DNA of 64,000 nucleotides from Gracilibacillus alcaliphilus (GTDB lineage Bacteria; Bacillota; Bacilli; Bacillales; Amphibacillaceae), in NCBI RefSeq assembly GCF_016909015.1, contig NZ_JAFBFA010000019.1, positions 1 through 64,000 of the forward strand, given 5' to 3'. Each line of letters opens with the position of its first letter. Position 1 is the first letter of the stretch. Below are positions 60,219 through 64,000 of this stretch, piece by piece. The position numbers were made by a program, and so were the translations under genes. The notes under the pieces were generated by a model that was given only the letters and a program-made list of their open reading frames with translations, was not told the DNA's origin and searched no databases.

Positions 60219-60690
60219 TTACCCCTTTCTCTTTTCCATCTTTGCTAATTCCTCTCTATCAGCCATTCGTGGTTCTTCCAGCCAGCATTATCATAATATT
60301 GGAGCCATCTTCTGAGTAAAGTAATATTTCACTTGTCAAACAGGTATCATTTGCAACGAGGTCGTATTGGTCGAGATACTGAAACCATAAACTCCGAACC
60401 TTGTGCAATCATGCCAGTCGAATGAAACATCATCAATTTATCGGAAAAGGGGAAATTCCAGCAGAATTTGTTACTAAGAAATCGGAGCCTGCAGGAACTG
60501 TAACATCACTTCGTGTAAAGTTTTGGTGTTTGTTTATTTACATCCCCATTTGCAAAACTTTGTGGTACAGGCTGATTTTCATTGATAAGAACAGTTTTAA
60601 GCTGCTTGAAGTGGTCTTGTGTCATATCAAATACATCTGCTGCCTTTTTCTTTAAAATAAGAAAAGACAGCTGTGTGGAGACTGGCATTT
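60219..60690 (-). pseudogene. Degenerate DUF3231 copy
   Basis: Pieces of the DUF3231 sequence appear in order in different frames on the minus strand: DHFKQLKTVLINENQPVPQSF (middle of domain one), SDVTVPAGSDFL and PFSDKLMMFH (domain two), QYDLVANDTCLTSEILL, and LEEPRMADREELAKMEKRKG ending at 60219. These match HLEQLHQIFEEENYAIPNGF, VAVSDSTT, TFSDKLMMFH and LEQPPGTKDREKLAK of the intact copy. Frameshifts and an internal deletion of about 120 residues make it nonfunctional. Confidence 0.75.
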
Positions 60691-60803
60691 ATATATGATC
60701 CCTATATTCAGGGGAGCTCCGAAGCTGTTAAATTTATCTGTTGACTTAAGTTTTATCCCCTAAAGATGTTGATTCAAAATTATTCAATTATTTTTAGAAT
60801 TTA

Positions 60804-61829
60804 TTAGCTTTTTCCTTTGTTTTTGGCTAACTTTTCCCGGTCCTTCGTTCCAGGCGGTTGTTCAAGCCAATTATTATCAATCATAATATCTGCACCACTT
60901 TTGGCAAGTCGAGCAACTTCTAATGCCAGTCGTTGATAATTAACTGCTAAATCAGTTCGCTGACTGGCCGCTCCGGCAGTGGCATAGTTTCCTACTCCTG
61001 CAGACATAATGAGTGACATATGGAACATCATTAATTTATCCGAAAAAGTTTGTGTGGTGGAGTCACTTACTGCGACATCAGGTACTTGCGGCGCTCCAAT
61101 TTCATCTTTCATCAAGTTATCCACAAATATTTTTATATGTTTTTGTGAAATATTTTTCCCCCTAATCATAAAGTCCTGTACGACTTTGCTAGGAGACGTT
61201 TGGGCAAAGGCAAGACATAACTTTGTCCCCATTTCATTTGTTTGGATATTCATATATAAATGAGATATTTCCACAGCATTTAATGGCCGCTTCTCGCTAA
61301 ACGGATTGAACCCGCTCAAATACTTTTTGCTGTTCACATAATCCGCTTCTTTAGGGGGCTCAATATAGGGGTGTCGCGAATTTATTCCTTTTTCAAGAGC
61401 AATCTTTATCGCATGATCATAAAGCATTGTCGTTTCCCTGAGTGCTTGTATCGAGTATTCGCGGATTTCCTTTTTTATACTCATCGAAATAAAGCCACTA
61501 TAGGTTACCATGCCGATTCTTGCCATGTGAGTAACATAGGTTAAACAAAATACATCGGTAAAAAGCCAAGGAGCATTCATGTTGACATCTTGTTCAGTAA
61601 ATCCATTGGGAATTGCGTAATTTTCTTCTTCAAAGATCTGGTGTAGTTGCTCTAGATGATTTGCAGAAATATCATAAGCACGTTGAATAACGGGCTTTAT
61701 TTCAGGGTCATCAACATGCTTTAGCATAAAATTCAAGATGCATTTCGCCAACGTATCATTCATATATCCCGTCCAAATCGAAGCAATCTCTGCCGCTGTT
61801 AGATGTACATGTACACTTTTTTCTTCCAT
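60804..61829 (-). CDS. DUF3231 family protein
   Basis: This 341-residue soluble helical protein has two related halves: TAAEIASIWTGYMNDTLAKC at the start and NAVEISHLYMNIQTNEMGTK in the middle, each followed by a long helical bundle. DUF3231 is common in spore-forming Bacillales and is distantly like CotF and ferritin-like bundles. No catalytic or metal site is evident to me. It lies upstream of a degenerate copy and a half copy on the same strand and is divergent from the germination genes, which suggests but does not prove a spore role. Confidence 0.85.
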   Translation of the reverse strand: MEEKSVHVHLTAAEIASIWTGYMNDTLAKCILNFMLKHVDDPEIKPVIQRAYDISANHLEQLHQIFEEENYAIPNGFTEQDVNMNAPWLFTDVFCLTYVTHMARIGMVTYSGFISMSIKKEIREYSIQALRETTMLYDHAIKIALEKGINSRHPYIEPPKEADYVNSKKYLSGFNPFSEKRPLNAVEISHLYMNIQTNEMGTKLCLAFAQTSPSKVVQDFMIRGKNISQKHIKIFVDNLMKDEIGAPQVPDVAVSDSTTQTFSDKLMMFHMSLIMSAGVGNYATAGAASQRTDLAVNYQRLALEVARLAKSGADIMIDNNWLEQPPGTKDREKLAKNKGKS

Positions 61830-61945
61830 TTTCGTCTTACCCCCTTCTCAAGTGAAATATAAATTTAGATTTTACAACTTGATATATTTTATACATAAAT
61901 TTAGAGCCTATTGGGAAAAAGAAACGGAGTAACTATTTTAGAAGC

Positions 61946-62027
61946 TGTTCAAAAAGTTTGATAAAATGACGCCTCGAAGTTCTTGATCCATTATTGCAGT
62001 ACCTGATAGGGCTTGGTGCTTTGAACA
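61946..62027. repeat. Short TGTTCAAA/TTTGAACA element
   Basis: TGTTCAAA (61946-61953) and TTTGAACA (62020-62027) are inverted ends of an 82-bp segment. The left end TGTTCAAAAAGTTTG resembles that of the element at 2934-3175. It lies just upstream of the germination operon. Confidence 0.5.
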
Positions 62028-62057
62028 CACACTTTTAGATGACTTGAGGGGATAAAG

Positions 62058-63608
62058 TTGGCTCGATCTTTTTATCGAAAAAATAATAAACAGAAGAAAA
62101 GCGAAGAAGAAAATTTCTCACTTGAAATTGGAACAAATCTGGTTGAAAATCTAAATAAAATTAACAAGATGCTAGAAGAGCCAAATGATCTTGTTATACG
62201 TAAATTCACTATTGACAGCGCCAGCCATCGTACAGCAATTGTTTATATTGACGGCTTAGTTGACAGTAACTACATACATGATCATATTATGAAAAATTTA
62301 AAACAGGCTACAGAATTGCCCGATGATAAACATCAGCTTTTTGACGTTATTCACTGGGAAGTGATTACAGTAACAGACATCGAACTGGGACAATCATTAG
62401 AGGATGTCTGCAACGCCATTCTAAGCGGGAAAACGGTGTTCTATTTGGATGGAATGGATCAAGTGCTGATCATGGATACAAAAGGCGGAGAAAATCGATC
62501 CATTGAAGAACCAGCTTCAGAGTCGCTGATTCGTGGTCCAAGAGATGGGTTTATAGAAAATTTAAGGACAAATACAGTTCTGATTCGCCGCCATATTGCT
62601 GATCCTAATCTTCGTTTTAAAAACTATGAGGTTGGCAGACGTTCTAAAAAAGACCTTGTTGTCGCTTATGTAGCTGGTATTGCAAATCCTGATATGGTGG
62701 AAGAAGTAAAACGGAGACTGGAAACGATTGATATTGATGATGCACCGGAATCTGGCTATATTGAGCAATGGATTGAGGACAGTTTTTTGTCTCCTTTTCC
62801 ACAGGTTTTAAATACAGAAAGGCCAGATAAGGCTGCAGAAGCAATGCTTCAAGGGAAAGTTGTCATTATGTTAGATCGTACCCCCTTTGTATTGATCGTA
62901 CCAGCGACTTTTGGCAGTTCTCTGCATTCTCCTGAAGATTATTATTGGCGTTGGTCTCTGGCAACATTGATTAGAATATTGCGTTATCTGGCTGCATTTA
63001 TCTCCGTATTTCTCCCAGCTCTATATATCGCATTGGTTTCCTATCATCAAGGACTGATTCCATCCGATTTGGCATTTTCTATTGCAGCAACAAGGGATGG
63101 TGTTCCATTTCCGCCATTTATAGAGGCATTGATCATGACGGCAACGATGGAGTTGTTAAGGGAGGCAGGATTAAGATTGCCAACTCCTATTGGACAAACA
63201 ATAGGAATAGTAGGAGGTCTTGTTATTGGAGATGCCGCCGTTTCAGCTGGAATAGTTAGCCCTATTATGGTCATTGTCGTGGCCCTTAATGCGATTGCAT
63301 CTTTTGCCCTGCCATCCTATGGTATTGCCATTTCATTTCGAATCTTACAATTTGGATTAATGTTTGCAGCAGCTGTATTCGGTCTTTACGGAATCATTCT
63401 CGGCTATATCATGATAAATATCCATATTGTTAATCTGACAAGCTTCGGTGTTCCGTATTCGTCGCCATTTGCACCGAACTTTCTAAATGATTGGAAGGAT
63501 CTTGTGTTACGAGTACCGATTACCATGAAGAAAAAACGTCCAGACTATATGCAAACCAATGACCAGAAGCTCATGGACAAAGGAGATAGCAGCAGTGAAA
63601 AGGTTTAA
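62058..63608 (+). CDS. Spore germination receptor A subunit (GerA/GerKA family)
   Basis: This 516-residue protein has a soluble N-terminal half of about 300 residues (ending near ILVPATFGSS-like VLIVPATFGSSLHSPEDYYWRW) and a C-terminal half with about five membrane segments (PFIEALIMTATMELLREAGLRLP, VGGLVIGDAAVSAGIVSP). This is the GerA/GerKA subunit of a nutrient germinant receptor in the inner spore membrane. It starts at TTG 62058, with GAGGGGATAAAG as binding site. It overlaps the B subunit gene by 14 bases. Which germinant it recognises cannot be read. A sigma-G promoter is expected but none is clear. Confidence 0.92.
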   Translation: MARSFYRKNNKQKKSEEENFSLEIGTNLVENLNKINKMLEEPNDLVIRKFTIDSASHRTAIVYIDGLVDSNYIHDHIMKNLKQATELPDDKHQLFDVIHWEVITVTDIELGQSLEDVCNAILSGKTVFYLDGMDQVLIMDTKGGENRSIEEPASESLIRGPRDGFIENLRTNTVLIRRHIADPNLRFKNYEVGRRSKKDLVVAYVAGIANPDMVEEVKRRLETIDIDDAPESGYIEQWIEDSFLSPFPQVLNTERPDKAAEAMLQGKVVIMLDRTPFVLIVPATFGSSLHSPEDYYWRWSLATLIRILRYLAAFISVFLPALYIALVSYHQGLIPSDLAFSIAATRDGVPFPPFIEALIMTATMELLREAGLRLPTPIGQTIGIVGGLVIGDAAVSAGIVSPIMVIVVALNAIASFALPSYGIAISFRILQFGLMFAAAVFGLYGIILGYIMINIHIVNLTSFGVPYSSPFAPNFLNDWKDLVLRVPITMKKKRPDYMQTNDQKLMDKGDSSSEKV

Positions 63609-64000
63609 ATATGCAGATGAAAGAATTAGTGAAAAAGATATCTTGGTTGCTATCCCATCCAGCGTGATCGGGGTAGGAATTCTTTCATTGCCAAGAGAAG
63701 TGGCTTCCGTTACGAAATTTGCCGATGGTTGGGTTCCTTTGTTAATTGGAGGCTGCATTGTTATATTTATGACTTGGGCTATAGCCAAATTTGCCTCAGG
63801 CTTTCGACATCAAACATTCCTTACCTATGCTTCTAAGATTGTAACCAAACCTGTGGCGATTGTTTTGACCATTCTCTTTGCCGCTAGTTCCATCGTTATA
63901 ACCGCCTATCAGGTTCGCAAAATTAGTAATATAGCTCAACAATATTTATTCGATCAGACACCGATCGAAATCGTTGCACTAACCTTTCTGTTGGTCGTAG
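63595..64000 (+). CDS. Spore germination receptor B subunit (GerAB family), 3' truncated by window
   Basis: Starting at GTG 63595 (AAAGGAG nine bases upstream) the frame reads KRFKYADERISEKDILVAIP and VIGVGILSLPREVA, with three or four membrane segments before the window ends. The RISExD and GVGILSLPR pieces are hallmarks of the GerAB/amino acid permease-like subunit that binds the germinant. The gene overlaps the A subunit by 14 bases in another frame and continues beyond 64000, so length and the C subunit cannot be judged. Confidence 0.88.
   Translation, partial: MKRFKYADERISEKDILVAIPSSVIGVGILSLPREVASVTKFADGWVPLLIGGCIVIFMTWAIAKFASGFRHQTFLTYASKIVTKPVAIVLTILFAASSIVITAYQVRKISNIAQQYLFDQTPIEIVALTFLLVV

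Noticed and set aside
60401..60655. 84-codon plus-strand frame
   Set aside because: It is antisense to the degenerate DUF3231 copy, whose pieces align in order with the intact gene.

Overview
This window reads as chromosome of a low-GC, endospore-forming, salt-adapted member of the Bacillaceae. The closest feel is Gracilibacillus, Virgibacillus or Oceanobacillus; that placement is inference from gene content. Support comes from an ectABC ectoine operon, a GerA-type germinant-receptor locus at the right edge, a des-desK-desR membrane-fluidity unit, AGGAGG-type ribosome binding sites, and many Bacillus-style families (YfkAB, YpjP, YueI, DUF4825, DUF3231). No rRNA, tRNA or CRISPR array was seen.

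Layout. 0.46-3.6 kb: an RlmA-type 23S rRNA methyltransferase converges on a Vga/VmlR-like ABC-F gene. The ABC-F leader looks like a complete antibiotic-responsive attenuator (three-codon upstream ORF, antiterminator, terminator), with a MITE-like repeat between the leader and the gene. 3.6-4.6 kb: a decayed tnpB. 4.6-9.7 kb: ZIP transporter, SufR-like regulator divergent from sodA, ferredoxin, a 52-bp degenerate tandem repeat array, yfkAB and a lipoprotein. 9.9-16.2 kb: des-desKR, an LmrB-like exporter, an MBL hydrolase and ypjP. 16.2-18.6 kb: a deleted IS3-type element, a repeat patch with a large cruciform, and metA carrying Glu111. 18.8-22.1 kb: a CNNM/CorC-type transporter with a hairpin between its Shine-Dalgarno and start codon, then DedA and uppP (lipid carrier recycling). 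22.2-26.6 kb: CDGSH protein, and amt behind a perfect TnrA/GlnR-type box, followed by a DUF294 nucleotidyltransferase and a DEDDh exonuclease. 27-29 kb: a 55-residue membrane protein and an AbgT transporter. 29-36 kb: an RDD/SpoIIM/DUF58/MoxR/DUF4350/DUF4129 membrane cluster. 36-47 kb: a second LmrB-like exporter, pepT, ilvD, an amino acid oxidase, a TrpXYZ-like ABC transporter and an aminotransferase. 47.5-53 kb: an Rpn-type nuclease pseudogene, yueI, ectABC with a perfect sigma-B-type promoter, and katA with a PerR-like box. 53-58.6 kb: an AraC regulator and a 1476-residue pectate lyase with an LPDTA sortase motif. 58.6-64 kb: a GNAT enzyme, a decaying DUF3231 tandem array, and germination genes cut by the window end.

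How the genes work together. Several blocks fit a stress-exposed life in saline, plant-litter-rich habitat: ectoine under a general-stress promoter, SOD, catalase, temperature-responsive lipid desaturation, cell-wall-anchored pectin degradation and sporulation/germination. Short dispersed repeats with TGTTCAAAAAG-like ends recur in intergenic gaps. All functions are inferred from sequence reading; no database search was run.
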